A stretch of DNA of 64,000 nucleotides from the NCBI GenBank assembly GCA_020253445.1, contig JADCBP010000002.1, forward strand, positions 62,001 through 126,000. Reading direction: 5' to 3'. A program made the translations under genes and the position numbers. Below the pieces are notes generated by a model. That model searched no databases, was not told where the DNA came from, and was given only the letters and a program-made list of their open reading frames with translations. Shown here one piece after another: positions 37,804 to 48,007 of the stretch. Source of the stretch: Methylobacterium sp. GTDB taxonomy: Bacteria > Pseudomonadota > Alphaproteobacteria > Rhizobiales > Beijerinckiaceae. How positions within the stretch are numbered: position 1 is the stretch's first letter; every line of letters starts with the position of its first letter.

Positions 37804-39369
37804 TCAGCTCGTGCGCTCGGAGCGCAGCAGGCGGAAATCGAGGATGCCCAGCATGCGGGCCAGCGCGAGATGCACCGCCACGCCGGCCAGGATGAGCCCG
37901 GAAAGTGTCGCCGACTTGATCGCGAGCCCGAACTCTGCCTTCAGGAAAGGTTCGGCATAGGGTTGAATCAGGCGGATGGCCAGCGCCATGCCCGCAGTGG
38001 CCGTGGTGGCTGCCGTCAGGTCTCGCAAGGCGCGCAGGCCCAGGCGCAGCCGATGCCGCGCGAGAAGATAGAGGATCACGGCATAGCTCCAGGCGCCGAT
38101 CGCGACGCCGAGCACCGGCGCCAGCGGATTCTGCCGGGGTCCGAGCAGCATGACCGCCAGCGCATTCAGGGCGCAAGCGACGCCGATGGCCAGAAGCGGC
38201 ATGCGCATGCGTTCCTCGGCCAGGAATTCGGGCAGCAGAATCTTCGCCAGCACGAAGGCGGGCAGCGCCAGCGCCAGTCCGCGCAGGTTGGCGGCGGTCG
38301 CCAATGCGTCGGCCTGGGTGAAGGCACCGCGCTGGAACAGCACGGAAATCATGGGATCGGCCAGCAGGAACAGCCCCGCCGCGGCCGGCAGGACCAGTAG
38401 AACCGCGAACCGGAAGCTTTCGGCCCGCGCAACATCGAGGCCCTTTTCGTCGCCCGCCTGCAGCGCCCGCGCGATGCGCGGCAGCAGCACCACGCCGATG
38501 GCCGAGGCGGCGAAGCCGAGCGGCAACTGGAAGAGCCGATCCGCGAAATAGAGCGTGGGGAGGCCATGCGGACGCAGCGAGGCGAATTGCGCCGCGATCA
38601 GCAGGTGCAGATGGCCCGAACCCGCCACCGCCATGCCTGGAAACGCGAGCCAGAGCGCCATCCGCGCTTCCCCGCTGCGAAAGCCGCGCCGGAACGCCTT
38701 GAAGCGCGGTATGGCCCGGAAGCCGGTGCGCGTGACCGCCATCGCGAGCAGCGCGAGCTGGATCAGCCCGGCCAGCAGGATGGTGATGACCAGAACCAGG
38801 CCCGCGCGCTTCTGGCTGATATCGGTGGCGAGCAGGAGCGTCGCCATCACACCGATGAGCAGAAGGTTGAGCATCACCGGCACGAGGGCGGCGACCGCAT
38901 AGCGCTCGACGGAGTTCAGCAGCGCCGCATAGAGTGCCAGCAACAGGGTGAAGCTGACGAAGGGAAAGGCGATGCGCCCGAACAACACGGCCTGAGCGAA
39001 CAGGTCGGGATCTTCGCTCAGGCCATGCGCGAGGAAGCGCATCAGCGGCTCCATGAAGATTTCGGCCACCAGCACCAGAAGGATGGCCAGAACGGAGAGC
39101 AAAGCCAGGGCATCTTCTGCGAAATCACGCGCGGCGGCAGGGCCGTCCTGCTGCTCCAGCCGCGCAATCCGCGGCACAATGGCTGCGTGGAGCCCGCCTT
39201 CGCTCATCATCCGGCGCACGAGATTGGGCAGGAGGAAGGCCGCGACATAGGCCTCGGCCACGCCGCCCGTGCCGAGCAAGGCCGCCACGAGCACATCGCG
39301 CACGAACCCCGTGACCCGCGAGAGCAACGTGGCCGAGCCGACGACGGTGAACGGAACGGCGAGAGACAT
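37804..39369 (-). CDS. murJ: Lipid II flippase MurJ (MviN family)
   Basis: MurJ moves lipid II across the inner membrane for peptidoglycan synthesis. The 521-residue protein is a multi-pass MOP-superfamily exporter with about 14 helices. The start LLSRVTGFVRDVLVAALLGTGGVAEAYVAAFLLPNLVRRM and FQRGAFTQADALATA are characteristic. The murJ-trpS-usp-nfu order is common in Hyphomicrobiales. Confidence 0.95.
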   Translation of the reverse strand: MSLAVPFTVVGSATLLSRVTGFVRDVLVAALLGTGGVAEAYVAAFLLPNLVRRMMSEGGLHAAIVPRIARLEQQDGPAAARDFAEDALALLSVLAILLVLVAEIFMEPLMRFLAHGLSEDPDLFAQAVLFGRIAFPFVSFTLLLALYAALLNSVERYAVAALVPVMLNLLLIGVMATLLLATDISQKRAGLVLVITILLAGLIQLALLAMAVTRTGFRAIPRFKAFRRGFRSGEARMALWLAFPGMAVAGSGHLHLLIAAQFASLRPHGLPTLYFADRLFQLPLGFAASAIGVVLLPRIARALQAGDEKGLDVARAESFRFAVLLVLPAAAGLFLLADPMISVLFQRGAFTQADALATAANLRGLALALPAFVLAKILLPEFLAEERMRMPLLAIGVACALNALAVMLLGPRQNPLAPVLGVAIGAWSYAVILYLLARHRLRLGLRALRDLTAATTATAGMALAIRLIQPYAEPFLKAEFGLAIKSATLSGLILAGVAVHLALARMLGILDFRLLRSERTS

Positions 39370-39400
39370 CGGCCGACCTTTGACGCACGAGCGCGAGGGG

Positions 39401-39556
39401 TCAAGCCTCGTCAGACCGGATGAAGGCCTTCCGAAAGGGGAGGGCCCAACCGGCGCCGTTCCGTGATCCTCGTATGGTCCGCGCCGAAAGATTGGCCAGA
39501 ACAGCGTCCAGGGCGGCGATCTTCCCCTGAATGTCGGAGATGACCGCGACCGGCAT
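39401..39556 (-). pseudogene. Remnant of a metallophosphoesterase N-terminus
   Basis: A 51-codon frame begins MPVAVISDIQGKIAALDAVL, matching the start of calcineurin-like phosphoesterases (usually V-x-S-D-I-H-G-N-x-x-A-L-x-A-V-L). After about 25 residues the match ends, and the frame stops at 39401 without the other metal motifs (GDxVD, GNHD). The metal-ligand histidine of DIHG is glutamine here. I read it as a deletion remnant between murJ and hslU. Chance similarity is possible but the match is long for that. Confidence 0.55.
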
Positions 39557-39566
39557 GCGGCTCGCC

Positions 39567-40871
39567 CTACAAAATGAACCGCGAGAGATCAGCATTCTTC
39601 GCGAGCGTGCCGACCTCGCGCTCCACCAGCGCCTGATCGATCATGATGGTCTCTCCGGCGCGATCGGTCGCGGTGAAGCTCACCTCGTCGAGCACGCGTT
39701 CGAGAATGGTTTGCAGGCGGCGCGCGCCGATATTCTCGACGTTGGAATTCACCTCGAAGGCCGCCCGCGCGATCGCCGCGATGGCGTCGTCGCGGAAATC
39801 GAGCGTCACGCCCTCCGTGCCCATCAGCGCGACATATTGCTTGATGAGGGAAGCTTCGGTGTCGGTGAGGATGCGGCGGAAATCCTCTTCGCCGAGCGGC
39901 CTCAGTTCCACCCGGATCGGCAGGCGACCCTGCAATTCGGGCAGGAGATCGGAAGGTTTCGCCACATGGAAGGCGCCCGAGGCGATGAAGAGAACATGGT
40001 CGGTCTTCACCGGGCCATGCTTGGTGGAAACGGTGGTGCCCTCGATCAGCGGGAGAAGATCACGCTGCACGCCCTCGCGGGAGACATCCGCGCCGGCGCG
40101 GCCATCGCGCGCGGCGATTTTATCGATTTCATCGAGGAAGACGATGCCGTTTTCCTCCACCGCGCGAATGGCATCCGCCGTGATGCGATCCTGGTCGATC
40201 AGCTTGTCACTCTCTTCGGCGAGAAGCGGCTCATAGGCGTCGCGCACACTCATCCGGCGCGGCTTGCCCCGGCCCGCAAAGGCCTTGCCGAACATGTCGG
40301 AAAGGTTCATCGCGCCGATCTGCCCGCCCATTCCGGGAATTTCGAGCATGGGAAAGCCGGTCTGCGCGGGCTGAAGTTCGATCTCGATCTCCTTCTCGGC
40401 CAATTCGCCCGCATGGAGCTTCTTGCGGAAGGCGTCGCGCGTGGCGGGGGAGGCGGTGGAGCCCACCAGCGCTTCCAGCACGCGGTTCTCCGCCGCGAGA
40501 TGCGCCCTGGCCTTCACCTCCTTGCGGCGCTTCTCGCGCTCAAGCCCGATACCGACCTCCACGAGATCGCGCACGATCTGCTCGACATCGCGGCCGACAT
40601 AGCCGACCTCGGTGAATTTCGTGGCCTCGACCTTGAGGAACGGCGCGCCCGCGAGCTTCGCGAGGCGCCGCGCGATCTCGGTCTTGCCGCAGCCGGTGGG
40701 GCCGATCATCAGGATGTTCTTGGGCAGAACCTCCTCGCGCATCGGGCCTTCGAGCTGCTGGCGGCGCCAGCGGTTGCGCAAAGCGATGGCGACCGCGCGC
40801 TTCGCCTCGGGCTGGCCGACAATGAAGCGATCGAGTTCGGAAACGATCTCGCGGGGGGAAAAGGTGGTCAT
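39567..40871 (-). CDS. hslU: ATP-dependent protease ATPase subunit HslU
   Basis: HslU is the AAA+ unfoldase that feeds substrates into the HslV peptidase. It starts [20 protein letters not shown]. Walker A is [17 protein letters not shown], Walker B is [12 protein letters not shown], the I domain lies between (about 110-235), and the C-terminus NADLSRFIL is the HslV-docking tail. The length of 434 residues is normal. Its ATG overlaps the stop of the membrane-protein gene, not of hslV. Confidence 0.97.
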   Translation of the reverse strand: MTTFSPREIVSELDRFIVGQPEAKRAVAIALRNRWRRQQLEGPMREEVLPKNILMIGPTGCGKTEIARRLAKLAGAPFLKVEATKFTEVGYVGRDVEQIVRDLVEVGIGLEREKRRKEVKARAHLAAENRVLEALVGSTASPATRDAFRKKLHAGELAEKEIEIELQPAQTGFPMLEIPGMGGQIGAMNLSDMFGKAFAGRGKPRRMSVRDAYEPLLAEESDKLIDQDRITADAIRAVEENGIVFLDEIDKIAARDGRAGADVSREGVQRDLLPLIEGTTVSTKHGPVKTDHVLFIASGAFHVAKPSDLLPELQGRLPIRVELRPLGEEDFRRILTDTEASLIKQYVALMGTEGVTLDFRDDAIAAIARAAFEVNSNVENIGARRLQTILERVLDEVSFTATDRAGETIMIDQALVEREVGTLAKNADLSRFIL

Positions 40872-41959
40872 GCGTGGGAATCCTGCGCATTCGCCGGGAA
40901 CCTGCGACGAAGATTGGCGGGCAGAGCCATCAGCATCAGGCGCCGCAGGGGCTGCCAGCCAATGCTGAGCCCGAGGATGATCGCTCCGAGGACAAGAAGG
41001 GCGGCCGGTACGGTCGCGGTGGTGATCGCCGCTTCCCTGAAGAGCGTGCCGAGCGCGATAGCGGTATAGACCAGTGCCGAAACGAGCAGCGCCCGCCGAT
41101 CGATGACAAGCGCCACCATCGACAAAGCGAGAAAGAGGCCGATCATCGCAATCGCCTTGCCGGGATTCAGCAGCGCCACGCCACCGAACACTTCCTGAAT
41201 GAAGCTGTGCACGATGAGCGGCGCGGAGAGGAGATGCAGCCAGAAGGCGATATCCGTTCGGCGCGTCTCCCGGCGCGGGTCGCTCATGTCGAAGCGCATG
41301 GCGAGCAGGAAGATCAGCAGGCCGATCAGCAGGATGATGAGCCCGGCGAATCGCTCCACGAATCCGGGTGCCAGCGCCGTCAGGAATACGAAGGCCGAGC
41401 CCGCCAGCACGGCCACGCCTGCCGCCACGGTCACCGGCACGCGGAAACGCAGGTAATGCAGCCAGACCGCACCAACGGTCAGCAAGGCCGCCAGTGACAG
41501 GGCCAGACGGCCTCCGAAGGCACCGGAACGGTGGCCGAAATCAAAGGCGCGATCCAGGCGGGAGGCATCGAGCCCCCAGATCATTGCAGCCCAGAGATAG
41601 ATCGAAACCAGGGCCGAGCCGGTGAAGAGCACGAGCAACACGATGCTGGGCAGGGCCATGCGATGGCGGCGCGAGAACAGTTCCGCAAGCCCCCAGATCA
41701 GCCCCGTCATGATCGGCGCCGCAAATGCGGGCCTGACCGATTCCAGCAGGAAATAGCCCGCCGCACCCAAGAAGAGCGAAATGCCGATCACCACGAAGAT
41801 ATCCGCGAAACCGGAGATGAAGCGGAGTTTCTCGCGGTCCTGCTCGGGCTCGAATTCGCGCCGGGCGAGATCGTCGGCCAAATCGCGCAGGCCATCCGCC
41901 TGCTGCGCCGTGACGATGCCGCGCGAGACCGCCTCGCGCAGGACGGGTTCGGAAATCAT
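40868..41959 (-). CDS. Multi-pass membrane protein between hslV and hslU (unknown)
   Basis: The 363-residue protein has a soluble N-terminus (about 1-45, [24 protein letters not shown]) and then roughly ten hydrophobic segments with short polar loops up to about 345. The N-terminal pattern resembles DUF2157-type proteins but I would not name it firmly. Four-base overlaps join it to hslV upstream and hslU downstream, so it is translated within the protease operon. Such insertion is unusual because hslV and hslU are normally adjacent. A link to proteolysis of membrane proteins is only a guess. Confidence 0.75.
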   Translation of the reverse strand: MISEPVLREAVSRGIVTAQQADGLRDLADDLARREFEPEQDREKLRFISGFADIFVVIGISLFLGAAGYFLLESVRPAFAAPIMTGLIWGLAELFSRRHRMALPSIVLLVLFTGSALVSIYLWAAMIWGLDASRLDRAFDFGHRSGAFGGRLALSLAALLTVGAVWLHYLRFRVPVTVAAGVAVLAGSAFVFLTALAPGFVERFAGLIILLIGLLIFLLAMRFDMSDPRRETRRTDIAFWLHLLSAPLIVHSFIQEVFGGVALLNPGKAIAMIGLFLALSMVALVIDRRALLVSALVYTAIALGTLFREAAITTATVPAALLVLGAIILGLSIGWQPLRRLMLMALPANLRRRFPANAQDSHA

Positions 41960-42528
41960 GCGCCGATGCTTTCGATCACGAGGGAATGGTTGGTGTAGAC
42001 GCAGATGTCCCCGGCGATCTGCATCGAGCGGCGGACGATCTCCTCGGCGTCGAGATCCGTGTCGGCCAGCGCACGGGCAGCCGCGAGCGCATACATGCCG
42101 CCCGAGCCGATGCCCATGATGCCGCCCTCGGGTTCGAGCACATCGCCCGTGCCGGAAAGCACGAGGCCGGTATGCTTGTCGGCGACCAGCATCATCGCCT
42201 CAAGCCGCCTGAGGTAGCGGTCGGTGCGCCAATCCTTGGCGAGTTCCACGCAAGAACGCATCAACTGCCCGGGATATTGCTCGAGCTTCGCCTCGAGCCG
42301 CTCGAACAGCGTGAAAGCATCGGCCGTAGCACCCGCGAAGCCGCCGATCACCTCGCCCTTGGCGAGGCGGCGCACCTTTTTCGCATTGCCCTTGATGATG
42401 GTCTGGCCGAGGCTCACCTGCCCGTCGCCGCCGATCACGGTTCGGCCGCCCTTGCGCACCATCAGGATGGTGGTGGCGTGCCAGGAGTTGCTCTGCCACC
42501 CTTGGGCCGGCTCTCTCTCGTTCTGCAT
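41956..42528 (-). CDS. hslV: ATP-dependent protease peptidase subunit HslV
   Basis: HslV forms the double hexameric peptidase of HslUV. The catalytic N-terminal threonine after propeptide removal is the first Thr of [24 protein letters not shown], about 20 residues in. I start at ATG 42528 ([11 protein letters not shown]), which has GAAGGGA six bases before it, giving 190 residues. An ATG two codons earlier sits on that site. The frame stays open to 43122, but that extension is antisense to hisB and is not coding. Confidence 0.95.
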   Translation of the reverse strand: MQNEREPAQGWQSNSWHATTILMVRKGGRTVIGGDGQVSLGQTIIKGNAKKVRRLAKGEVIGGFAGATADAFTLFERLEAKLEQYPGQLMRSCVELAKDWRTDRYLRRLEAMMLVADKHTGLVLSGTGDVLEPEGGIMGIGSGGMYALAAARALADTDLDAEEIVRRSMQIAGDICVYTNHSLVIESIGA

Positions 42529-42549
42529 GCGCATTCCCTTCGCGCCTGT

Positions 42550-42579
42550 ATGTAGGGGCCCGGAGGCGGGATTGCCAAG
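42550..42579 (-). promoter_or_regulatory. Candidate heat-shock (RpoH-type) promoter of hslV
   Basis: On the minus strand CTTGGC (42579-42574), a 16-bp gap and CCCTACAT (42557-42550) resemble the sigma-32 pattern CTTGAA...CCCCATNT. The start codon follows after about 20 bp. Heat-shock control of hslVU is well known elsewhere. The match is partial. Confidence 0.4.
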
Positions 42580-42672
42580 GCGGCCGGACCACAGTCGTGC
42601 TTTTCCTTTTCGCCCGCATGTTCTAAAGCCTCGCGGCAAGTGGCGCGAGCCACGGAAGGACGGGAGCAGGCC

Positions 42673-43266
42673 ATGCGCCGCGCAGAGGTGAAACGCGAGA
42701 CCGGCGAAACCAAGATCGCCGTCGCCCTCGATCTCGACGGGACCGGGCGGGCGGATATCGCCACCGGCATCGGCTTCCTCGATCACATGCTGACTTTGCT
42801 CGCCCGGCATTCCATGGTCGATTTCCTCGTGCGCGCCGAAGGCGACCTGCAGGTGGATGACCACCACACCACCGAGGATGTCGGCATCGCCCTCGGGCAG
42901 GCCCTGCGGCAGGCGCTCGGCGCGAAGATCGGCATCCGCCGCTATGCCGATTGCCTGATGCCGATGGACGAGACGCTGGCGCGCGTGGCGCTCGACATTT
43001 CGGGCCGGGCCTTCCTCGTCTTCAAGGCGGAATTCCCGAGCGAAAAGATCGGCACCTTCGATACCGAGCTTGTGCGCGAATTCTTCCAGGCTTTTGCGAC
43101 GAATGCGCAGGTGACGCTGCACGCCGAGGCGCTTTATGGCTCAAACAGCCATCACATCGCCGAAGCTTTGTTCAAGGGTCTCGCCCGCGTGCTGCGCCAC
43201 GCCACCGAAATCGATGCTCGCGCGAAGGATGCCGTGCCTTCCACCAAGGGAACCCTTTCGGTCTGA
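42673..43266 (+). CDS. hisB: Imidazoleglycerol-phosphate dehydratase
   Basis: HisB performs the dehydration step of histidine synthesis. This is the monofunctional type, 197 residues from ATG 42673 ([19 protein letters not shown]) behind GGGAGCAGG. Metal-binding motifs are [42 protein letters not shown] and [18 protein letters not shown]. It is divergent from hslV and begins the his cluster. Confidence 0.96.
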   Translation: MRRAEVKRETGETKIAVALDLDGTGRADIATGIGFLDHMLTLLARHSMVDFLVRAEGDLQVDDHHTTEDVGIALGQALRQALGAKIGIRRYADCLMPMDETLARVALDISGRAFLVFKAEFPSEKIGTFDTELVREFFQAFATNAQVTLHAEALYGSNSHHIAEALFKGLARVLRHATEIDARAKDAVPSTKGTLSV

Positions 43267-43279
43267 TGAGGTCGGTCTG

Positions 43280-43774
43280 ATGGCCCGCTACACGGTGCAT
43301 GTGAAGGGCGAGGGGCCCGATGCCCTGGCCCGCGCGAAATTCGTGCTTGACGGGTTTTCGTGGGCGGCCCTCGCCTTCGGCCCGTTCTGGCTGTTCGCGA
43401 AGGGCGCGTGGATCTCGGCATTGCTGCTCATCGCGCTGCTCATCAGCATTGGCATGGTGCTGGGCGGGTTGGGGATCGCAGCGATGTTTCCACTGGTGTC
43501 GCTGCTGGTTTCGTTCCTTGTTGCGCTGGAATCGGGCGCGATCCAGGCCTGGGAGCTGGAACTCAAGGGCCATCGTTTCGCGGGCGTGATCTCGGGCGAT
43601 GACCGAGACGTGATGGAACGCCGGTTCTTCGCGGAAGCGCTCGGCGAAAGGGCCGCTCCTGCGCCGGTTTCCGCACCCGTCCCCGCCGAATTTGCGCCGA
43701 CGCGGACCGTGAGCGGCGTCCCGATCATCGGGCTGTTTCCCAATCCCTCCCGCCCCGGAGGAAACCGCTCATGA
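43280..43774 (+). CDS. DUF2628 family membrane protein in the his cluster
   Basis: The 164-residue protein starts MARYTVHVKGEGPDALARAKFV, contains the DUF2628 motif LDGFSWAALAFGPFWLFAKGAW, has two membrane segments (about 50-95), and then a Pro/Ala-rich cytoplasmic tail. The function of DUF2628 is unknown. In Hyphomicrobiales it is often located between hisB and hisH, as here: 14 bp after hisB, with the stop overlapping hisH as ATGA. Confidence 0.85.
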   Translation: MARYTVHVKGEGPDALARAKFVLDGFSWAALAFGPFWLFAKGAWISALLLIALLISIGMVLGGLGIAAMFPLVSLLVSFLVALESGAIQAWELELKGHRFAGVISGDDRDVMERRFFAEALGERAAPAPVSAPVPAEFAPTRTVSGVPIIGLFPNPSRPGGNRS

Positions 43775-44421
43775 AGGTCGCGCTGATCGATTATGGCGCG
43801 GGAAACCTGCATTCCTGCGGCAAGGCGCTTGAGCGTGCGCTCGCGGCCAATGGCATGGCGGGCACGGTCGAGGTGGGCGCAAAGCCGGAGGTGATCGCGA
43901 TGGCGGATGCCATCGTGCTTCCCGGCGATGGGGCGTTCAGGGATTGCCGTGATGAATTGGCTGCCGTTTCCGGCCTTGAGCAGGCCTTGCACGAGGCTGT
44001 CCGGGTGAAGGCCCGTCCCTTCCTCGGCATCTGCGTCGGCATGCAATTGCTGGCGGATATCGGCGAGGAGCGCGGGGAAACCGCCGGCCTCGGCTGGATT
44101 CCCGGTCGCGTGGTGGCGCTCGATCCGGCCGAGCGGCATCTCAAGGTGCCGCATATGGGCTGGAACACGCTGGAATCGCGTGGCTCGCACCCCGTGCTGA
44201 AGGATGTGCCCTTCGGCGAGAAGGCCCTGCACGCCTATTTCCTGCATTCCTTCCACCTGTTGCCGAAACATGCGGGCGATTTGCTGGCTATCGCTGATTA
44301 TGGCGGGCCGGTCTCGGCCATTGTGGGTCGCGAGAACATCGTCGGCACGCAATTCCACCCGGAAAAGAGCCAGCAGCTTGGCCTCCGGCTTCTCCAGAAC
44401 TTTCTCGCGTGGCGTCCATGA
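43771..44421 (+). CDS. hisH: Imidazole glycerol phosphate synthase glutaminase subunit HisH
   Basis: HisH releases ammonia from glutamine and channels it to HisF. The nucleophile is the Cys of [15 protein letters not shown], and the His/Glu of [14 protein letters not shown] complete the triad. The length of 216 residues is normal. It overlaps the genes on both sides by four bases (ATGA). Confidence 0.97.
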   Translation: MKVALIDYGAGNLHSCGKALERALAANGMAGTVEVGAKPEVIAMADAIVLPGDGAFRDCRDELAAVSGLEQALHEAVRVKARPFLGICVGMQLLADIGEERGETAGLGWIPGRVVALDPAERHLKVPHMGWNTLESRGSHPVLKDVPFGEKALHAYFLHSFHLLPKHAGDLLAIADYGGPVSAIVGRENIVGTQFHPEKSQQLGLRLLQNFLAWRP

Positions 44422-45146
44422 TCCTTTACCCCGCCATCGACCTCAAGAACGGCCAATGCGTTCGCCTGAAGCAGGGCGACATGGCGCAGGCAACCATCTT
44501 CAACGATGACCCCGCCGCGCAGGCTGCGCGCTTCGAGGCGCAGGGCTTCGAGGCCTTGCATGTCGTCGATCTCGACGGCGCCTTCGCGGGCGAGGCCGTG
44601 AACGGCGCGGCGGTGGAGGCGATCCTCAAGCGCGTGCGCTTTCCGGTGCAACTCGGCGGGGGCATCCGCCGCATGGAACAGGTGGAAGCCTGGCTGTCGC
44701 GGGGCATCGCCCGCGTCATCATCGGCACGGCGGCCCTGCGCGACCCCGATTTCGTCAAGGCGGCCGCGAAGGCCTTTCCCGGCAAAGTGGCGGTCGGCAT
44801 CGATGCCCGCGACGGCAGGGTGGCCGTGGAGGGCTGGGCCGAAACCTCGGATATGCGCGACGTCGACCTCGGGAAGCGCTTCGAGGATGCTGGCGTGGCG
44901 GCCATCATCTACACGAACATCGCGCGTGACGGCATGCTCTCGGGCCTCGATTTCGAGAGCACCATCGCTTTGGGCCATGCGTTGACGATCCCGGTCATCG
45001 CCTCGGGCGGCCTCGCCTCCATGGCCGATATCAGGCGGCTGGCCTCGCCCGACTGCGCGCATCTCGCGGGCGCCATCACGGGCCGCGCGCTCTATGACGG
45101 ACGCCTCGACCCCGCGCAGGCTCTTCGTCTAATTGGCAACCGGTGA
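44418..45146 (+). CDS. hisA: ProFAR isomerase HisA
   Basis: HisA catalyses the Amadori rearrangement of ProFAR on a (beta/alpha)8 barrel. Start [21 protein letters not shown] has the catalytic Asp near residue 8. The phosphate sites LGGGIRRM and [10 protein letters not shown] are present. I start at ATG 44418, which overlaps the hisH stop as ATGA. A GTG three codons upstream is less likely. The length is 242 residues. Confidence 0.96.
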   Translation: MILYPAIDLKNGQCVRLKQGDMAQATIFNDDPAAQAARFEAQGFEALHVVDLDGAFAGEAVNGAAVEAILKRVRFPVQLGGGIRRMEQVEAWLSRGIARVIIGTAALRDPDFVKAAAKAFPGKVAVGIDARDGRVAVEGWAETSDMRDVDLGKRFEDAGVAAIIYTNIARDGMLSGLDFESTIALGHALTIPVIASGGLASMADIRRLASPDCAHLAGAITGRALYDGRLDPAQALRLIGNR

Positions 45147-45150
45147 AGCC

Positions 45151-45759
45151 TCAACGCATGACCATCCATATCGCGACGCCGACGAAGGCCATAGCATAGA
45201 GGCCGTTCGCGTAGCGGCTTTTCAGCGGTCCGAGCAGAAACTTTCCGAGCGCCGCCCAGACCACGAACGCGATAATGTTGTTGAAGGTAAAGATGGTGGT
45301 GATTATCGCGATATCCGCCGCATTCGAATGGCGCGCGGCAAAAGCGGCAAACATCGCCCCGATGATCGCATAGGCCTTCGGATTGAACAGGAACAGCATC
45401 ATGCCGGCCCAGAAGCTCGGCGCTGGCTGGGCCTGCGCAACCTGACGCGAAACATCGGTCTCTGGTGAGGGATCGAGCATCGATCTCAGGCATAGGAGGG
45501 CAATCCAGGCCAGATAGAGGGCGGAAAGAATCACCAGTACTCTTGCAACCACAGGCGAGGCGAGAAGGCTCATCGCCGCGCCATAACCAATGGCCAAGGT
45601 CACGACGAACGTTGCGACATGATAGCCTAGCAAGGAAGGGATGATTCCCTTCAGACCAAAACGCGCGCCGTTAAGCGCGAAGAACATGTTGCCGGGACCC
45701 GGCGAATAAGCCAGCGGAAACAGAAACGCCGTGAGGGCGACGAGCACTTGGAGGGACAT
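45151..45759 (-). CDS. LysE/RhtB-family amino-acid exporter
   Basis: The 202-residue protein starts [35 protein letters not shown], the family signature with the conserved SPGPxN turn, and has about six membrane helices. LysE/RhtB proteins export amino acids and derivatives, and the substrate is not predictable here. I use ATG 45759, behind GAAAGGA. It lies on the opposite strand between hisA and hisF, which are usually contiguous, so it looks like a later insertion into the his operon. Confidence 0.88.
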   Translation of the reverse strand: MSLQVLVALTAFLFPLAYSPGPGNMFFALNGARFGLKGIIPSLLGYHVATFVVTLAIGYGAAMSLLASPVVARVLVILSALYLAWIALLCLRSMLDPSPETDVSRQVAQAQPAPSFWAGMMLFLFNPKAYAIIGAMFAAFAARHSNAADIAIITTIFTFNNIIAFVVWAALGKFLLGPLKSRYANGLYAMAFVGVAIWMVMR

Positions 45760-45867
45760 GGCGAAGGATCCTTTCTCGGGCATTTTTTCCTAAGGTTCTC
45801 CCCCAATCCACCCGATTTCAACAAAGAGGCATTGTCACGACGCGCGCGGAGGGCTAGTCCGGCCTCC

Positions 45868-46653
45868 ATGCTGAAGGTTCGCGTCATCCCCTGCCTCGAT
45901 GTGAAGGACGGGCGCGTCGTGAAGGGCGTGCAATTCGTCGATCTCATCGATGCCGGCGACCCGGTGGAAAGCGCCAGGGCCTATGACGCGGCGGGCGCGG
46001 ACGAGCTCTGCTTCCTCGACATCACCGCGAGCCACGAGAATCGCGGCACCATCCTCGATGTCGTCAGGCGTACGGCCGAGAATTGCTTCATGCCGGTCAC
46101 TGTGGGTGGCGGCGTTCGCGCGGTGGAGGATATCCGCGCGCTGATGCTCGCGGGGGCCGACAAGGTGTCGATCAACACCGCCGCCGTGAAGGATCGCGCG
46201 ATCGTGGGCCGCGCAGCCGAGAAATTCGGCGCGCAGGCCATCGTTGTGGCGATTGACGCGAAAAAGGTCTCCGAGCCGAACGAAAACGACCGCTGGGAAA
46301 TCTTTACCCATGGCGGGCGCAACCGCACGGGAATCGAGGCGATCCAATATGCCCGCGAGGTGGCCGATCTCGGCGCGGGCGAAATTCTGCTCACCTCCAT
46401 GGATCGCGATGGCACCAAGGCTGGCTTCGATCTCGCGCTGACCCGCGCGATTGCCGAGGCGGTGACCATCCCCGTGGTCGCTTCCGGCGGCGTGGGGACG
46501 CTGGACCATCTTGTAGATGGAATAAAAGTCGGCAAAGCTTCGGCGGTCCTCGCTGCGTCGATTTTCCATTTCGGCACTTTCACCATCGGCGAGGCGAAAA
46601 AGCACATGGCGCAGGCGGGCCTTCCCGTGCGCCTCGACGGGATCACCGGATGA
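45868..46653 (+). CDS. hisF: Imidazole glycerol phosphate synthase cyclase subunit HisF
   Basis: HisF uses HisH-derived ammonia to make IGP and AICAR. The barrel has [20 protein letters not shown] with the catalytic Asp near residue 11, [13 protein letters not shown], and [12 protein letters not shown]. The 261 residues run from ATG 45868, the usual beginning. It is separated from hisA by lysE, so it needs its own promoter in the 108-bp gap or read-through across the antisense gene. Confidence 0.97.
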   Translation: MLKVRVIPCLDVKDGRVVKGVQFVDLIDAGDPVESARAYDAAGADELCFLDITASHENRGTILDVVRRTAENCFMPVTVGGGVRAVEDIRALMLAGADKVSINTAAVKDRAIVGRAAEKFGAQAIVVAIDAKKVSEPNENDRWEIFTHGGRNRTGIEAIQYAREVADLGAGEILLTSMDRDGTKAGFDLALTRAIAEAVTIPVVASGGVGTLDHLVDGIKVGKASAVLAASIFHFGTFTIGEAKKHMAQAGLPVRLDGITG

Positions 46654-46973
46654 GCCAATTCACCCTCGAACATCTCGAAGCCCTGATCGCGGTGAGGGCC
46701 GGCGCCGATCCGGCCGAATCGCACACGGCGAAGCTGGTGGCGCGCGGCATGAGCCAGGCCACGAAGAAACTCGGCGAGGAAGCGGTGGAAGCCGTGATCG
46801 CGGGCATGAAAGGCGATATCGAGGAACTCACGAAGGAGAGCGCGGACGTGCTCTACCATCTGCTGGTGGTGCTCCACATCGCCGGCGTGCCGCTGAAGGA
46901 TGTGCTTGACGAACTGGCCTCTCGCACGGCCCAATCCGGCATTGCGGAAAAGGCCGCGCGCAAACCCGTCTGA
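46650..46973 (+). CDS. hisE: Phosphoribosyl-ATP pyrophosphatase HisE
   Basis: HisE hydrolyses PR-ATP to PR-AMP, the second step of histidine synthesis. The 107-residue MazG-like all-alpha protein shows [18 protein letters not shown] and [15 protein letters not shown], whose acidic residues bind magnesium. It overlaps hisF by four bases. Confidence 0.95.
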   Translation: MSQFTLEHLEALIAVRAGADPAESHTAKLVARGMSQATKKLGEEAVEAVIAGMKGDIEELTKESADVLYHLLVVLHIAGVPLKDVLDELASRTAQSGIAEKAARKPV

Positions 46974-47020
46974 GAGCGGGAGCGGCCCAGGAAGCGGAAA
47001 TACTCTGGGGGGCTTTTTCC

Positions 47021-47989
47021 ATGGATGCTCGCGTCTCGAAGCTCGCGCCCGACGTGGATCTCTCGCCGTTCCGCGTTTTCGACCGCCAGGAATGGGCCTC
47101 CCTGCGCGCCGATACGCCCCTGACCCTCAGCCTCGAGGAGATCAAGGGTCTGCAATCCATGAATGATCGCCTCAGTCTCGAGGAAGTGGTGGAGATCTAT
47201 CTGCCGCTCTCGCGCCTGCTCGCGCTCTACACTGCGGCGGCGCAGGGGCTCTACAAGGCGACGCAGCGCTTTCTCAATGCCGGAGACGGCAAGGTTCCTT
47301 ATGTCATCGGCGTCGCGGGCTCCGTGGCAGTGGGGAAATCCACCACCGCGCGCGTTCTGGAAAAGCTGCTGACGCGCTGGCCCAACACGCCGAAGGTGAG
47401 CCTGATCACCACGGATGGCTTCCTCTTCCCCAATGCAGAATTGCGCCGCCTCGGCCTGATGGAGCGCAAGGGCTTCCCCGAGAGCTATGACAGCATGGCG
47501 ATCGTGAAGTTCCTCGCGCAGATCAAGGCCGGCGAGCGCCACGTAAACGCGCCGCTCTATTCCCACCTCGTCTATGATGTTCTGCCCGACGAGCAGCAGG
47601 TGGTGGATCGGCCGGACATCCTGATCTTCGAGGGCCTCAATGTGCTCCAGCCGCCCAAGCTGCCGCGCGATGGCAAGCCGGTGCCCTACGTCTCCGATTT
47701 TCTCGATTTCTCGATCTATATCGACGCGGATGAGGATTTGTTGCGCAAATGGTATGTTGATCGCTTCATGGCCTTGCGCGAAACCGCCTTCCGCAAGCCG
47801 GAAAGCTTCTTTCACCGCTATGCCTCGATTGGCGAGGCAGAAGCGCTCGCCACAGCCCATAGCCTGTGGGATCGCATCAACCTGCCGAACCTGCGCGAGA
47901 ACATCTTCCCCACGCGGCCCCGCGCGGATCTCATCCTGCGCAAGGGCGAACGCCACACCATCGAGGAAGTGGCGCTGCGGAAGCTCTGA
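47021..47989 (+). CDS. coaA: Type I pantothenate kinase
   Basis: CoaA phosphorylates pantothenate, the first and regulated step of CoA synthesis. The P-loop is [21 protein letters not shown] and the downstream [30 protein letters not shown] is diagnostic for type I. The 322 residues match the family length. The hisF-hisE-coaA order is usual for Hyphomicrobiales. The gene converges on the PfkB kinase with 18 bp between stops. Confidence 0.96.
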   Translation: MDARVSKLAPDVDLSPFRVFDRQEWASLRADTPLTLSLEEIKGLQSMNDRLSLEEVVEIYLPLSRLLALYTAAAQGLYKATQRFLNAGDGKVPYVIGVAGSVAVGKSTTARVLEKLLTRWPNTPKVSLITTDGFLFPNAELRRLGLMERKGFPESYDSMAIVKFLAQIKAGERHVNAPLYSHLVYDVLPDEQQVVDRPDILIFEGLNVLQPPKLPRDGKPVPYVSDFLDFSIYIDADEDLLRKWYVDRFMALRETAFRKPESFFHRYASIGEAEALATAHSLWDRINLPNLRENIFPTRPRADLILRKGERHTIEEVALRKL

Positions 47990-48007
47990 GGGTCAGGGGC
48001 CCGGGCC

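Noticed and set aside
42529..43122. hslV extended to 43122
   Set aside because: The extra 198 codons are antisense to hisB, and HslV homologues begin about 20 residues before the catalytic Thr.
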